From contig OX463808.1 of assembly GCA_949825045.1 (NCBI GenBank), forward strand, positions 25,853,674 to 25,917,673: DNA of 64,000 bases, read 5' to 3'. This DNA is from Argyresthia goedartella (lineage: Eukaryota > Arthropoda > Insecta > Lepidoptera > Argyresthiidae). Positions 1 through 11,270 of this stretch are shown one piece after another (positions within the stretch are counted from its first letter, which is position 1; every line of letters begins with the position of its first letter). The notes beneath the pieces were generated by a model, which was not told the DNA's origin, did no database searches, and saw nothing but the letters and a program-made list of their open reading frames with translations. Position numbers and translations under genes: made by a program.

Positions 1-107
1 GTAATTAATGAGCCTTAATCAGCGTTAAAAAAGAATTCACATATCTCGCACTATTTGATTTATTAACGACAATATTACCAGAGTGGGCTCCAACGAAGAG
101 GTTCACG

Positions 108-400
108 ATGACTGAGTTTGTTGCTACGTATGCCATAAAGTTTTTTTTCCTACATATTGCAATTAGAAGATGTTATTACCACTTTAGCAACAGTATTTCG
201 AGGAAAAGCAAGACCATCGGCATAAAATCGAAACTATATCGCGGCATTGTGGCGTTATGGGCTTCTCTTCCCCTTTTACCAGCAGACAAAGTTAGGGATG
301 GATGGAGTTATATCCAGTCCCAGGCAGAGGAGTACAATGGTGCAAACTAACAGTATTTATGAGGTATTTGAAAAACACATGGTTAAAATGATGACTACAT
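108..400 (+). pseudogene. Possible MULE/FLYWCH-like transposase remnant
   Basis: An 80-codon open frame (108-350) ends in a segment reading GIVALWASLPLLPADKVRDG. After a stop, a second segment in another frame reads LTVFMRYLKNTWLK. The order 'ALAFVP..DV...' then 'FL.YF..TWL' resembles the C-terminal part of insect MULE/FLYWCH-associated proteins. That resemblance is from memory and covers only about 60 residues. No start, zinc finger or catalytic motif is visible. If real it is a short decayed scrap; it may equally be chance. Confidence 0.22.
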
Positions 401-3400
401 AAATTAATAATGTATTTATAACGAACGTCACCGTACTAATAATGTTTTAGAAAATTGGCATTCCCAGTCGAATAAAAGGGTCAATAAAAATAACATGACT
501 ATCATTAAATTAGTCAGTTTACTGGAAGAAGAGGCCGGATCAAGCTTGATTAAAAGTTAAATATTGAAAAAAATACCAATTCATATATGAGACGCAATTT
601 ATTAATGGAAAAAGACAATTTAATATTAAAAAAACATGGAATTAATTAATAATGAAATTACTATTGGCCAGTATTTGGAAACGGTAAGATAGAATTAAAA
701 TGTAACTCTAATTGGATCGTCTTTTGTTTTTATCGTTAAGGGTGTGGTGTTACTATTTTGACACATTTGATATGTCAGAATCATGTCAAAAATAGTGACA
801 CCTGTCATGACCTGTCAAAAATAGTGACACCTGTCAAAAATGGTGACACCTGCCAAAATTTTCATAATGGTAGGAAGGTTAGATGTACTAAGTGAAGATG
901 CCTCTGCTATCTCACCTGGGAAAATAAAAGTTATTGTGACTTGCATGGCTACGCTGTGTCTCTGCCACCCCATCTGGGAAAACACGTGTTTAAATGGTCA
1001 AGGGTATGTTCGGATGCTGTGGTGTGACTACGGAACAATAACAGTAACCATAGTCACACTAGGTGGCATTTTGGTGTGACTGCGGTGCGGTTGGGAAGAA
1101 TCGTGGGAGTGATTTAGCGAATAAGGGATTAGACTTAGTGGCGTATGGTCTGATTTGCTCATACACGTGAATACCACTTTTATTATTTATTATAAGCGAT
1201 GTGTTACGTAATTTAAAACTTTTATATAGTAGGGGGCCTATTCGATCAGGCCCTTAGCGTGCTGACACTTTTGAAAACGTAATTTGGATAGGATATAAAT
1301 CGTATCTCGCCATAAATCCCGATTTACTCGGCTGCAATATCAAAATATGCTAATTTATTTTATACGTGAGAGATAAATATTGTTAGATATGCGGCATGTC
1401 TCGGCTACCGCTGCGTTAATTGGCTCATGGCCATAATACGTACCTAGTATACATAATTATTCATGCATGCTATAATATTGAGGAACGTACACGACTGTTG
1501 TTAGCTACTCGTACTCGAGTCCCTTCTGTACGTTCTACAGTACCGCCCTTATTACGTGTGCCATAGGGACCACGTTGAGGTAACTTGACCGCTTCGTGAA
1601 TGTATCTAATCTGCACGAAGCCGATAGTCAAGACAAGTGGTTATTTAAAATAATGTAAAGAAACAAATATATGAGTGAGACTTGACAAAATTCCCAGCCA
1701 TAGATCCATTTTACAACTCTGATTTAGGTTCGACAGAATTATCGGCAGACTGTTGTTTGTTTACATTATTTTTAATACCTACTTGTCTTGACTACAGCTA
1801 AAGCTATATTTCGTTTTGCTCACTGAAAATTAATATAAACTCAAAAAGTGGAAATTGTTATTGTTTATATATATATTATATATATATCTATTGTTATTTT
1901 ATTGGAAATGCATTGGCAGCTGATATGATTTGATTTTGTAGACGTAAGGTATAAATAAATTGTTTTTATTGATTATTTCAACATGTGGTGATTTGGTGAT
2001 TGTTATTTAGAATGTAGTTTCAGATTGAATCAGAATATGGCCAAAGGAATAAAATGAGCACAGATGTGCAATGGTTGTGATATGAATTTCAATTGATGGT
2101 TTGTAATACTGTTTTAGTAATATTATCTAAATCAATCTTATATATATTTTTGAAAATAAAAAAGTAAGTGTAAGCTAAATAAAGTATACGCAAACTTCAG
2201 TGGAGCCATTTCCACAGAATAGGAATAAACTATTAATTCTATAAAAAATAAATTTATCAAAATGTCTTTTGCTTTTATGAATGAATCTCTTTTACAATTT
2301 AGATTATCTCCAATATTATGGTTTATTTATGTATAATGGAAGGCTATATAGATATATAGCTATATAAGTTGTGATGCTACAAGAGGATGAACTACAAAGA
2401 AGCATTTATCTATCATATTTGTAAATGTTATTTAGGATTGATGTCTAGGTGAAATATAAAGTGGACAACATTTGTAAACCCCACTGTCCCAATTCGTTAA
2501 AAACTATTGGCCCAGGAGCCCCAGGAGGAGGCATCGTGATGCGATATTGCAAATATTTACATGTTATACTTCTGGTGTTGGATTTTTACTACAAAATAAA
2601 GCTGACGTTGCTCACATATTATGATAACAGCAGTATTGTATAAAGGTTTATCAATTGCTTGATGTAAAAAAGTAGAACCTAGATAATGTACCTATAATAA
2701 ATATATGTAAGTTCAAAAATAGTTTTAAATATGAAATAAGTAATATGTTTAAGAGAGTACTGATAATGTTATTGTTATAAAAATGAAACCTCTTGCGAGG
2801 TGAAGAAAGTCCAAATTACATTCCACATGTGTATGATTGTACATAATAAAAGATGAGATCACACAGATAAGAGCTTTAATGTAATGTAAATAAGGAATAT
2901 TGGATCCTTATTTCGTTACTGGTAGGTATTAATTTATGTTTTTCTAATTAAATCTGTGCCACAGCCAGGAATACAGGTTTTTTTGTATTTATGTCAGACA
3001 GACGGAGCACTGAGTAGTTACTTTAATTTCTTTATAATTTGGTAAAAGATAAGAAAACATCAATGGTTTTCCTACATCAAAATCTTCATGCAAGATATAA
3101 CTTTGTCGCCCATTACCAACTGAACAACTAGGTAAACAGGTTGACTTTTAATTAGCTGACCATATTTTGGAGAATGATATCACCCAGCATCATGAAAAAT
3201 CATACCAAAAGAACCAGAGGGGTTCGCAAATGAAAAACATAATAATTTTTATATGATTGATCCGATCAGCAGATCCGTGGTTACTATGGTAGATCCAAAA
3301 AAATTGTTCACAATAAAGGGCGCCATCATTCCCCAAAATTTGATCAGCCATTACATGTCACTATCATTTCATAATTTTTGAATTAATCTGGAAGCAATAT

Positions 3401-3652
3401 ACAGTGCTTCGAGATTCATTCAAATCTATGAAATGATATTCATCCATTATCTTTTTTGTCGTTAAATTAATTTCTATTCGTGTATCTCACCAGCCACCTA
3501 GAATGTACACCAAAATTTTAATCAAATTACTTTTAGCATTAATTTCTCCAATACATGGAAATATTTATTTCTTTGGTAGCCAAATATATGAATATTGTTC
3601 TGCGCAACTACTTAAATAGGTACATACAATTTATTGTTGATAAAAACATACT
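401..3652. other. AT-rich non-coding stretch
   Basis: I see no convincing gene here. Open frames are short (up to 79 codons), lack recognisable domains and show no plausible splice context. The region holds a small TGACACCTGTCAAAAA-type tandem array (760-857) and a TA-rich microsatellite (about 1865-1888). It is probably intergenic or a large intron of a gene outside the window. Confidence 0.6.
760..857. repeat. Irregular tandem repeat, TGACACCTGTCAAAAATRG unit
   Basis: The motif TGTCAAAAATRGTGACACC recurs about three times in 98 bp, sometimes shortened to TGACCTGTC. The unit is partly self-complementary (TGTCA...TGACA), so single strands could fold. I see no associated gene. Confidence 0.6.
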
Positions 3653-3966
3653 TCAATAATTTTGCATATTGTGATTCCCACTGTCTTCAGTGTCTCGCGT
3701 CAGCGTCAGAAATCTCTTGATTTCATTAATAAGAGCAATAGCATTTTGCTCAACAAGATGTTGTCTAGTTACCTGTGTTCAGTGAATTTTGCGAGCAGTA
3801 AAGAATGCAACTCTGGATTGTAAGAAGTAAAACTTGTTTTAGGTTTTGTAGAGTATTGATTCCGTACATTTATTTCAAATCCTGATGAAAAATATTCCAA
3901 TCCAGGGGGAATTAATTTGTGAATACCATGACATAAATTCAGTTGTTGAACAATCATGCATGACAT
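3653..3966 (-). pseudogene. Unrecognised small ORF pair, possible frameshifted gene downstream of ENY2
   Basis: On the minus strand a 65-codon frame starts at 3966 and stops at 3769, just after FTEHR. The next frame then opens and runs through TRQHLVEQNAIALINEIKRF to a stop at 3653. The two parts would form one roughly 105-residue product if a single base were missing near 3770. Alternatively the site CACAG|GTAACT is a 5' splice donor and the second part is intronic. Composition looks protein-like in both halves. It lies about 185 bp downstream of ENY2 on the same strand, so shared transcription is possible. I do not recognise the family. Confidence 0.3.
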
Positions 3967-4150
3967 TCAAATGGGATCTAATGGCAGCAATTAATGTATA
4001 TTTCTTTGTTTATTCTCAAAATAAATGTGTGAATGTTGATAAAAATAAATATACTGTTGATTGTAATGAGAGCTGTATTTATTTACTTATAAACTAATTG
4101 GAATTCTCCTGCATTTATCTCGCAGTGGTAAAATTGAATTTAGCAGATTT

Positions 4151-4687
4151 CTATTGGTCTTTTTGTGTTAATAGATGTGTTTTGATTTTTTGCAAGAGTT
4201 CTTTTTTAACAGTGTCAGGAACCAATGCCCTGGCACGTGGGGTGACCCTGGTTACCAGTGTGTCTAGTGTCACATTGCTGCCTTCATTTTCCTTGACTGC
4301 ATCTCGACACAACATTCTTACTTGATCTCTCCATCCACATTCAATGAGACGTCGACGAAGAAGCTCTTTGAACCTGGAAGGTAAAAGATGACAGCTCAAC
4401 AGATTCTTATATTGATGATATGAGCAGACAAAGTAGCATGATTGATTTCCTATTGATAACCTAACACTCTCCATCTCATGATCTTGAATGTGTATTTTAG
4501 CCATGCTAGACTTGTAATATTTTAAAAGGAGAGTCTGACCATGCAACATAATTGACTTGAATCCCTTTGTTTTTGACTAGTTTGGTACTACAAAAGGTAA
4601 GCACAGGAACAGTTATGAGCAGGCCTACCTTTCTCGATCTCCGCTAAGAACCAACCGCTGGTGTGCAATAGAATTGTTTACAGTCAT
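4151..4687 (-). CDS. e(y)2: ENY2 / enhancer of yellow 2 transcription factor homologue
   Basis: ENY2 is a small helical protein shared by the SAGA deubiquitinase module and the TREX-2 mRNA export complex; it acts in the nucleus. Two coding exons are visible on the minus strand: 4687-4629 (ATG to GAGAAAG|GTAGGC) and 4373-4151 (TTCCAG|GTTCAAAG to stop), joined by a 255-bp intron. The splice completes an Arg codon. The product is 93 aa, close to the roughly 100 aa usual for the family. Exon 2 carries the family core, including [17 protein letters not shown] and a near-canonical [14 protein letters not shown] helix. The 3' UTR contains several AATAAA-type signals (about 4020-4080). The whole of exon 2 is also open upstream through the intron, so a naive ORF call would give a false 132-aa protein starting at 4549. 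The start at 4687 is chosen because the exon-1 residues match the family's N-terminus ([13 protein letters not shown]). Confidence 0.92.
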
Positions 4688-4689
4688 TT

Positions 4690-6032
4690 CAATGTTTGTC
4701 TTGTTACCTGAAATATTCCGTTATGATATTACATACTTACAAAAGGTAATAGAAATTCGGTCAGTTTCTTTCATTATGGGGGCGGAACCGGCCACTTGTA
4801 AATATTGAAAAAATATCGCTTTTTGAACCCTACAACCAGAAAATCTTTTCAAATACAGAAAGTAACAGAGAAGAATCAATCAACTATAATTAATTATACC
4901 TGGTATTCATATGTTTGAAGCAAATCTGTATATCTGACTGTATCTGTTTGACTTTGATGGTTAGATCTATGTTATGTATCTATTCGAATTATATAGCTAA
5001 CTCGTAACGGTGCAATTGCAATGCAAAGCTACGCAACCGAAACGTTCTTATTTTTTGTTTATTTGCGATTGCGCTGCAACGTACCTAAAAGAAACAAAAT
5101 AACTAAATAACCAAAAAAATATCAGTTTGACACTTGACAGTTGTTTTTTTTTAATTTGTTCATTCACTTGCCCAATTGTAGGTGCTATAATCACGCATTT
5201 GCCCTATCAATCAATCATCATCATCAAATAAATCGGATGGTGTACTGTGTCGCAGCACCATATCGTAGAATTGACTTTATCTGAATAGCCAACCATGGTT
5301 GAATTAGAACTTTCATTTAACGAAGAAATATTTTAGGGCATAACACTACGGTAGCTCAGGTGAAGACTAAAGGGGGCGAGCGCAGCGAAGCCCCCGAAGT
5401 TTTCGTGTGAGTTTGACATGTATAACACAAAAAACACCACGTAGGTACTGAATACAAATGCTTTTGAAAAGACATGTTTTCGTGAAATTCAACCCTTTGT
5501 GATCCTTTCATGAAATATTTGACTATAATATCTTGAAATGGCTGGCCATTTAATGAAATGATCAATCCATGGCTTTGAGTAATCATGTATATGTTACCGG
5601 CAATCTGTACAATGCGGGTATTCTTTATAATACCTAGGCAATATATATAAAACCTGGGGCGTTCAATATGTATGTATGAAATATTATTAATATAAGACCA
5701 CGGAGATCTTTGAGTTAAGAAAAGTGTATATTTGCCCATAAAATGATTCGTGATCGTATTATGATGTCAATTACATACCCTACCTAGGTGATATATACAA
5801 TGGCCAGGGATTTTTAAGAATACCTATTTGGCCACCGTGTGTGAAATAAATATATTTTGGTAGAATATCGAAGCAAAACACTGCGGTAGCTTAGGTGAAG
5901 GGTAAAGGGGGTGAGCGAAGAGAATTTTATGTTTCCTACTGACTTTTTCGTTATAACTTATTATTTTTTATTGTTTGTGATTAATGATTCTTAACATTTT
6001 TAAGGATTTTTTAAATTTGTCTATTTAAGGTT
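4690..6032. other. Non-coding stretch with two copies of a short dispersed repeat
   Basis: The core GGTAGCTYAGGTGAAG followed by TAAAGGGGG and a GAGCG...GAAG block occurs at 5350-5395 and 5883-5920. A related inverted form lies at 52430-52480. The 127-codon minus-strand frame at 5356-5739 has no recognisable domain and is probably not a gene. The rest shows nothing I can name. Confidence 0.5.
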
Positions 6033-6253
6033 TTACGAGTATAAACCACTTGTTCCAGCTGCATCCTGATCATGTGAATCCATTATTGGTTCAATCCCCT
6101 CCATTAGTGGGTTAAAATTCTCCATGGACTGATCACTTTCAAAGTCTTGGTCATATATATTGAAGCTGTCCATGGGGTCACGTGTATTATTTCTGCCTCT
6201 TCTGCCCTTACTCGGCGTACGGATCTTTTTGTTGGCTTGTTTTGCAAGTTTAC
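6033..6253 (-). CDS. Possible terminal exon of an unrecognised host gene
   Basis: On the minus strand a good 3' splice site (TTATTATTTCAG at 6254-6265) is followed by an open frame of about 73 codons to a stop at 6033. It starts GKLAKQANKKIRTPSKGRRG: a basic patch, followed by an acidic, Ser/Asp/Met-rich tail. Such basic-then-acidic low-complexity tails are common in nuclear proteins. No upstream exon could be identified between 6266 and 7370, so the parent gene is unknown. An intronless reading from 6335 (100 aa) is also possible. Confidence 0.35.
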
Positions 6254-6265
6254 CTGAAATAATAA

Positions 6266-7373
6266 TAAAATATTGCTGGCTGTTGTCCACGGCTTTATTG
6301 AAACTGTTGCAATGAGCAAGCGAGAGAGCTGCCAAACGAAAAATGTTCTTTAAAAATGCCTATAGTCCAACAAGGATCTTTTGGCACTTGGAAAAAGCGC
6401 CACTGGTTTTTTTTTCGTGTCGCATAGTGCACACACATTACACGTGACGTTTATAGGATGGTTTCCGAATTGTGCCACGTGCCAAAAACATCCTTGTGTT
6501 GTCCATTGGAGTACAAAATTAAAACTAAATTCTGTAAGTTTTATATTTTATGGTATCGCTATGCGCTTGCGTCATGTGCAGCAACTTTGACAATAGCAAC
6601 ACTGAAGTTGATTGATTGTCCCTCGGGGTGGCGCAAAGATCTTTGCAACCAGGGCACAAAATACAAAAAAAAAAACGCTCGGAATCCTTTTGAGCATTGA
6701 AATATGTGAACCACCCACACAATTCAATTAACTAGGTTAGGGCACAGAATACTTAATAGTACTACGTACAGAAATATCACTCCTCAAATACACTTAAAGA
6801 AATAGCTACTACTCTCGCTACGCGACAATAAAGCGCACAATCGCTAAGCACCTACAGAATCGGTTGCCCCGCATAGATTGCACCGCATTGCTACGATTGA
6901 GAGCTTCTTTTACTCTGACATCACAAGGTCGTCCTGTAAACTCCTGTCTCGCTTGATCACGGTAGGGTTACCTACGTGCGATTTGTGTTTGTGAATTTTA
7001 GTCCACTCTGTCTAAGAGAGGTGTTACTAGTACTTATTCAGGCTATTGGCAAATTCTAAGGCTAGGCAGGACCTCCTTACTTATGTAATTGTCATTTGTT
7101 TTACACTGGGTCTAAACTTTTAGTTAAACAGAAAGGTATTCAATTAAAAAGGAATCGAATTTTATTTGTAAACAATTCCTTTAGACCCCCTAAAATGTTG
7201 TTGCAAAATTCACAGAAAAGTTGCTCATGAGGAGCGGCTAGCGCGACGCGACTGCCAGCCAAGCGAGCGGCAACATAACTGGATTCCCGCCCGTCGTGTT
7301 GGCCTGTCGAACGTACCTAAACTAAACGTAGAGTGAGACTCCCTTGGTTAGAGCTAATATAATAAAGTGTAGG
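6266..7373. other. Non-coding stretch
   Basis: I see no supported gene. Two E-box CACGTG sites lie at about 6440 and 6477 within a short conserved-looking block. Overlapping plus-strand frames of 65-80 codons (6381-6700) have no domain. A CG-rich patch around 7225-7310 shows no coding signature. Confidence 0.45.
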
Positions 7374-7501
7374 TATACCTCGCGCCACAAATTAAGAGCG
7401 CCGGATGACGTTGGCGGGAATTACTGCGCATATGTACAGGCATTAAAAAGTGACTACTGCGCATTCAAGGCCACCGATCATAACGTGTGGCGCGACGTAT
7501 A
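7374..7501. mobile_element. Short MITE with CGCGCCACA inverted ends
   Basis: The left end reads TATACCTCGCGCCACA and the right end reads TGTGGCGCGACGTATA, which are inverted copies of each other apart from one mismatch. The ends are flanked by TA, consistent with a Tc1/mariner-type target duplication. Length is about 128 bp with no coding capacity. Confidence 0.6.
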
Positions 7502-7761
7502 ATTATCTTCCTTCATTATTTTCGGTATCGATAAATTAGTCGCCATCGCTTTAACTTTAACTGTGAAGAATCTTTCCATGTTTGCGTGAAGCCATTGTTC
7601 AATCACAAAATGTCAACGTTCGTAACGAAAACAAATAAAAATCAAACGTACTAACGAAAAAAATAACAATCAAACTCAACAAAAAAAAATAAGAATGAAT
7701 ATCAACGAAAACAACAAAGGCAACGGAACTAATTCAACGTTTACTCGGAGTGCGTTTAGAT

Positions 7762-7855
7762 ATACCTCGCGCCACGAATTAACAGCGCTGGGCGACGTTT
7801 TCAGGTGTTGAAAAATGACTACTGCGCATTCAAGGCCACCGTTCAAAACGTGTGA
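7762..7855. repeat. Truncated second copy of the 7374-7501 MITE
   Basis: This segment repeats the left end (TATACCTCGCGCCACGAATT), the internal GACTACTGCGCATTCAAGGC and the CAAAACGTGTG block of the upstream MITE. It has a small internal deletion and lacks the right inverted end. It lies at the edge of the LINE 5' region. Confidence 0.55.
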
Positions 7856-8518
7856 GTATCGTGTGCGTGATAGCGTGGACAGCGAATTCAGACATCCAGA
7901 CTAAATTTTTTGCAGCGCATGCTTCAATGTGTAGTCACACATTGACAGCGACAGTATGTGAGCGAGATAGCATGCGAGCGGACGCCATTTTCGGATCGTT
8001 TCTTGACCTGCGGGGCTTGATTATATGTATTAACTCGGATATCCGTCTCACCTGTCAAGGCACGTAACACAGAGTACATTTAATATAGGCACGTAAACAA
8101 CCTCCGCAGTAATTAAAGTGAAATAATTAGATAAAGCAAATAACCCGACATGAAACTATAACCAAACAGATATTAACAGTGCAGTGCATCCGGGAAAGTG
8201 TGGAAAACCCTGGAACTGACCATTTAGAGGTATTTATTCGATGTAGAAATCAAGTTACATACAGTATAGTTTTTAACATCTAACCACAAATACATCGGAA
8301 ACACCTTAGTCGATTCGGTATACAAACAACTCATACCGAAGCCACTGCAACCAACTTACCAAAGTAAAAATACATCAAGCGCGCGCGCATAATTTATAAC
8401 GAAACCAGCTAGCCTGCTGCTATCTATAAAATGCCACAACGCACCGACATAAGAGGGTGCCACTAGGCTCAAGAACGGCAACTACTGTTATATACAACTA
8501 AAATAACTGTGTTACAAC

Positions 8519-9435
8519 ATGGCATCATCAACATCACCAAAGAAGACTGCAGGGGCTTGCACGGAACTGGAAACTACTCCTAATAACTACCAGTCACAAC
8601 GAACTAACAAGCTTGCACGCTCCCCGGACCAATATGTGGATGAATTACGCTCTTTCAAGGGCGAAATGATGTCTATGATACAAAGCATGTTTTACATCAT
8701 GGAAAATAGACCAGGATATTAAAATGGAACAATTAAGAAGCGATATAAAAAAAGTTAATCTACAAAATCAAGAGATAAAACAAACCAACTTAGATATCGA
8801 AAAATCTATAACCTGGGTAACTGAGACAAACGAAGAACTACGCGAAAAAATAGAAAAGATGGAAAACGGCAAAAATTGCTATGAGACCGAAATAGAATCT
8901 CTAAATGAGAGAGTGGAAGACATTGAACGTCACATCAGGAATAATATGATAGAACTCAAGAATATCCCGCTCTCACAAGGAGAGTCTCGTCAATCTCTCA
9001 CGAACTTTCTATTGCAACTACATGAATTCCTGAAAGTATAAATAGCCCCATCTGAAATTCGCAACATTTACAGAACCCGTGGCATACGAAACCCTGAAAA
9101 CAACCCTATCATCGTAGAATTTGCATCCAACGAGTCGAATGAAAAGCTCCTCGAAACCATAAAAAAAATCGGAACGCAGCGGAAAAGCAAAATTAAATAC
9201 AACGAAGCTCAGGCTACCCGGTGCCTCGAAAGGCATATTCGTTTCGGAACATCTTACTCGCAAGGCCAGCCGGCATCATATCTTGGCCAGAGATTTTGCC
9301 AAGACGTACAAGTACACTTTTTGCTGGACGAGCAATGGCCGTGTCTTCCTAAGAAAAGCCCAAGGACTGAAAGCGATAATGGTGAAAAACGAAGCACACC
9401 TAAGCTCCCTGAAGAAAAACAGTACTGAGAAGTGA
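8519..9435 (+). pseudogene. LINE ORF1 (coiled-coil RNA-binding protein), frameshifted
   Basis: ORF1 proteins of this LINE group bind element RNA and chaperone nucleic acids. Three segments in different frames line up in order. An N-terminal part (8519-8722) is followed by a coiled-coil-rich part (8724-9041, with IEKMENGKN and ESLNERVEDIERH). A C-terminal part ends in ARDFAKTYKYTFCWTSNGRV and FLRKAQGLKAIM, stopping at 9435. This C-terminal block is a hallmark of lepidopteran LINE ORF1 proteins. At least three breaks are visible: a stop at 8720-8722, a stop at 9039-9041 and a frame change near 9240-9260. A mariner begins six bases after the stop codon. Confidence 0.75.
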
Positions 9436-9440
9436 CTATA

Positions 9441-10749
9441 CATAGTCAGGTCATAAGTTCTGTCACATGTGCAATATGAAATAATTTAGACATGTTTATT
9501 ATTTATGTAAATATTTATATAGCAACATGAACTTAATAAAACATAGATTCTTATGGTAATAAAGTTTATTCAAAATGACCCCCGCGATTTTGAATACCGG
9601 CCTTTATTCTGCGCGGCCAGTCGTCTATCGCAGCACGAACGAGGTCCATGTCAATATCGGCGGCTGCCTTAATCAAGGATGCCTTGAGTGACTCCAAATC
9701 AGGATGAGGCTTTGAGCAGGCCTTTTCCTCCAAGTGTTGCCATATCTTGTAATCTAACGGACTCAAATCTGGACTGGAGGAGGGCCAGTCTTCGTGCCGG
9801 ATGAAGTCGATTTCACGCGCCGCCAGCCAGTCTTGTGTGCTTTTCGCTCTATGAGCTGGCGCAGAATCTTGTTGGAATACCCAGTGCCTGGTATTAAACA
9901 TGGTATGAGAAACAGGTTCCACAAGGTTCTTGAGGACTGTATTTTGATACACAACTGCATTCGTTTTTACGCCTTTCTCACAAAAATGTACCTCAGTTAA
10001 GCCCCAATAAGAGACTCCCAACCAAACCATGAGCGAGGATGGAAAATGACCTCGTTGGACACGCGGAATACGGTTGCTCGCTTCTTCACTGCTGTGTGCG
10101 TACACCTTATTATTTTGTTTGTTGTAGCTTTCTTCCACGGTGAAAATTTTTTCATCCGAAAAAAGAATTTCCCGATGCTTTTTTCCCGCGTACCGCTTCA
10201 ACAAAGCGCGGCATCTCTTCAGTCTCAGGTCCATTAAACGAGCGTCCAAACGATGTCCTGTTTTTCTTCGATATGCCCTAAGCCCTAAGTCTTCATTTAA
10301 CACCCTTTTCACCGTGGTCCTGCTTAACCCCATCTGAAGGGCCAACAGTTTCTGCTTACGTATGGGATTTCTTTGAATTAGCGCCTTCACAGCTTTTATC
10401 ACTGCTGGAGTCCTAACAGAGCGAGGGCGACAACTTCTTGACCTGTCATCTACACTAGAGTCTTCATTGTATCGTTTTATGGTACGATAAACGAATCTTT
10501 TGGTTATATTCAAATTTTTCAGTAAGTCGAAAATCTGAATTGGCGCGTAACCGCAACGATGCAACGCAATAACTGCGACACGGTCTTCTTTAAGTGTCCA
10601 CTCCATATTTAAAAATGAGGAAAATTCTAAAAAGTACACATTTTGATTTTCATGAAAAATTCGAAATTCGAATTCAATAAACTTTTTTGTGGCCAGCATT
10701 CTAAATTCAAAAGTTTTTATTGTGTGACAGAACTTATGACCTGACTGTG
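9441..10749 (-). mobile_element. maT-type mariner, copy 1 (complete)
   Basis: The ends are CATAGTCAGGTCATAAGTTC on the left and the inverted GAACTTATGACCTGACTGTG on the right, about 26 bp of TIR with one mismatch. TA dinucleotides flank both ends (9439-9440 and 10750-10751). Length is 1309 bp. It sits in the ORF1/ORF2 spacer of the decayed LINE. It is one of three near-identical copies in the window (others at 27884-29191 and 36661-37965) and the only one with an unbroken transposase. Confidence 0.93.
9566..10606 (-). CDS. Mariner (maT, DD37D) transposase, intact
   Basis: The transposase cuts and pastes its own element. The 346-aa product starts at the ATG that gives [14 protein letters not shown]. 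The frame is open 31 codons further upstream, but mariner proteins are usually about 345 aa and start with this helix-turn-helix. Two HTH regions occupy roughly residues 1-110, with the linker [13 protein letters not shown] where copies 2 and 3 have RSGRPRS. The catalytic triad is visible as [18 protein letters not shown] and LSPLDYKIW. The second and third Asp are separated by 37 residues, which defines the DD37D/maT group. The C-terminus reaches to within 125 bp of the element end. No stop or frameshift is present, so it may be functional. The Gly-to-Cys change in the linker is the only oddity I see. Confidence 0.93.
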   Translation of the reverse strand: MEWTLKEDRVAVIALHRCGYAPIQIFDLLKNLNITKRFVYRTIKRYNEDSSVDDRSRSCRPRSVRTPAVIKAVKALIQRNPIRKQKLLALQMGLSRTTVKRVLNEDLGLRAYRRKTGHRLDARLMDLRLKRCRALLKRYAGKKHREILFSDEKIFTVEESYNKQNNKVYAHSSEEASNRIPRVQRGHFPSSLMVWLGVSYWGLTEVHFCEKGVKTNAVVYQNTVLKNLVEPVSHTMFNTRHWVFQQDSAPAHRAKSTQDWLAAREIDFIRHEDWPSSSPDLSPLDYKIWQHLEEKACSKPHPDLESLKASLIKAAADIDMDLVRAAIDDWPRRIKAGIQNRGGHFE

Positions 10750-10751
10750 TA

Positions 10752-11132
10752 TAATATGTTGTTTAGAGCCAGAAATGCAGGATGTCAATTGTTTCCTACT
10801 AATATAAAAACTATATTTCTTTATCTTCTCTTAGCCTATCTAGGCCTGTTGCACGTTTTAACATTGCATGTTATAATGAATGAATGTTGGTACATACGAT
10901 ACAGTCAAACAATATCTTTAAAAAAGACACACATACCTACCTACATATCTATATATACAAACGCCACGATATAATACAACTCGGAATTGAACACAAACAG
11001 CACGAACATTGTACACAACATAAACTACTTACACATAGGTACTACATAAACATGTTACTAATATTATTAATATTACTAATATTACTAACTAAAATAATAT
11101 TTAACACGCATTTAACTCTCTCAAAATAAAAA
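10752..11132 (+). other. LINE spacer between ORF1 and ORF2
   Basis: This AT-rich segment continues the LINE after the mariner. It has short plus-strand frames but no domain. ORF2 starts at its right edge. Confidence 0.45.
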
Positions 11133-11225
11133 ATGGATAAAACAAATGAGGAAATTGATAATATTGCATTTGCTGACTCATATTGCTGTGAACCCGAAGA
11201 ATGCAAAATATATCTTAAGGATACC
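11133..11225 (+). pseudogene. LINE ORF2 N-terminal stub
   Basis: A short frame starting MDKTNEEIDNIAFADSYCCE runs into the tRNA-derived SINE near 11225. Its continuation, the endonuclease start (VITQNIGSISS), reappears at about 20220 on the far side of the SINE. This position and order suit the beginning of a jockey/CR1-type ORF2. Confidence 0.5.
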
Positions 11226-11270
11226 CGGAAGGACGACCCGAATGGCCGAGTCGGCAGTGACGCTGCCTAC

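Noticed and set aside
5356..5739. 127-codon minus-strand ORF
   Set aside because: No domain, and it overlaps the short GGTAGCTCAGGTGAAG repeat; composition looks random.
10046..10337. Plus-strand ORFs inside the mariner
   Set aside because: Antisense to the transposase; repeated in all three mariner copies for the same reason.
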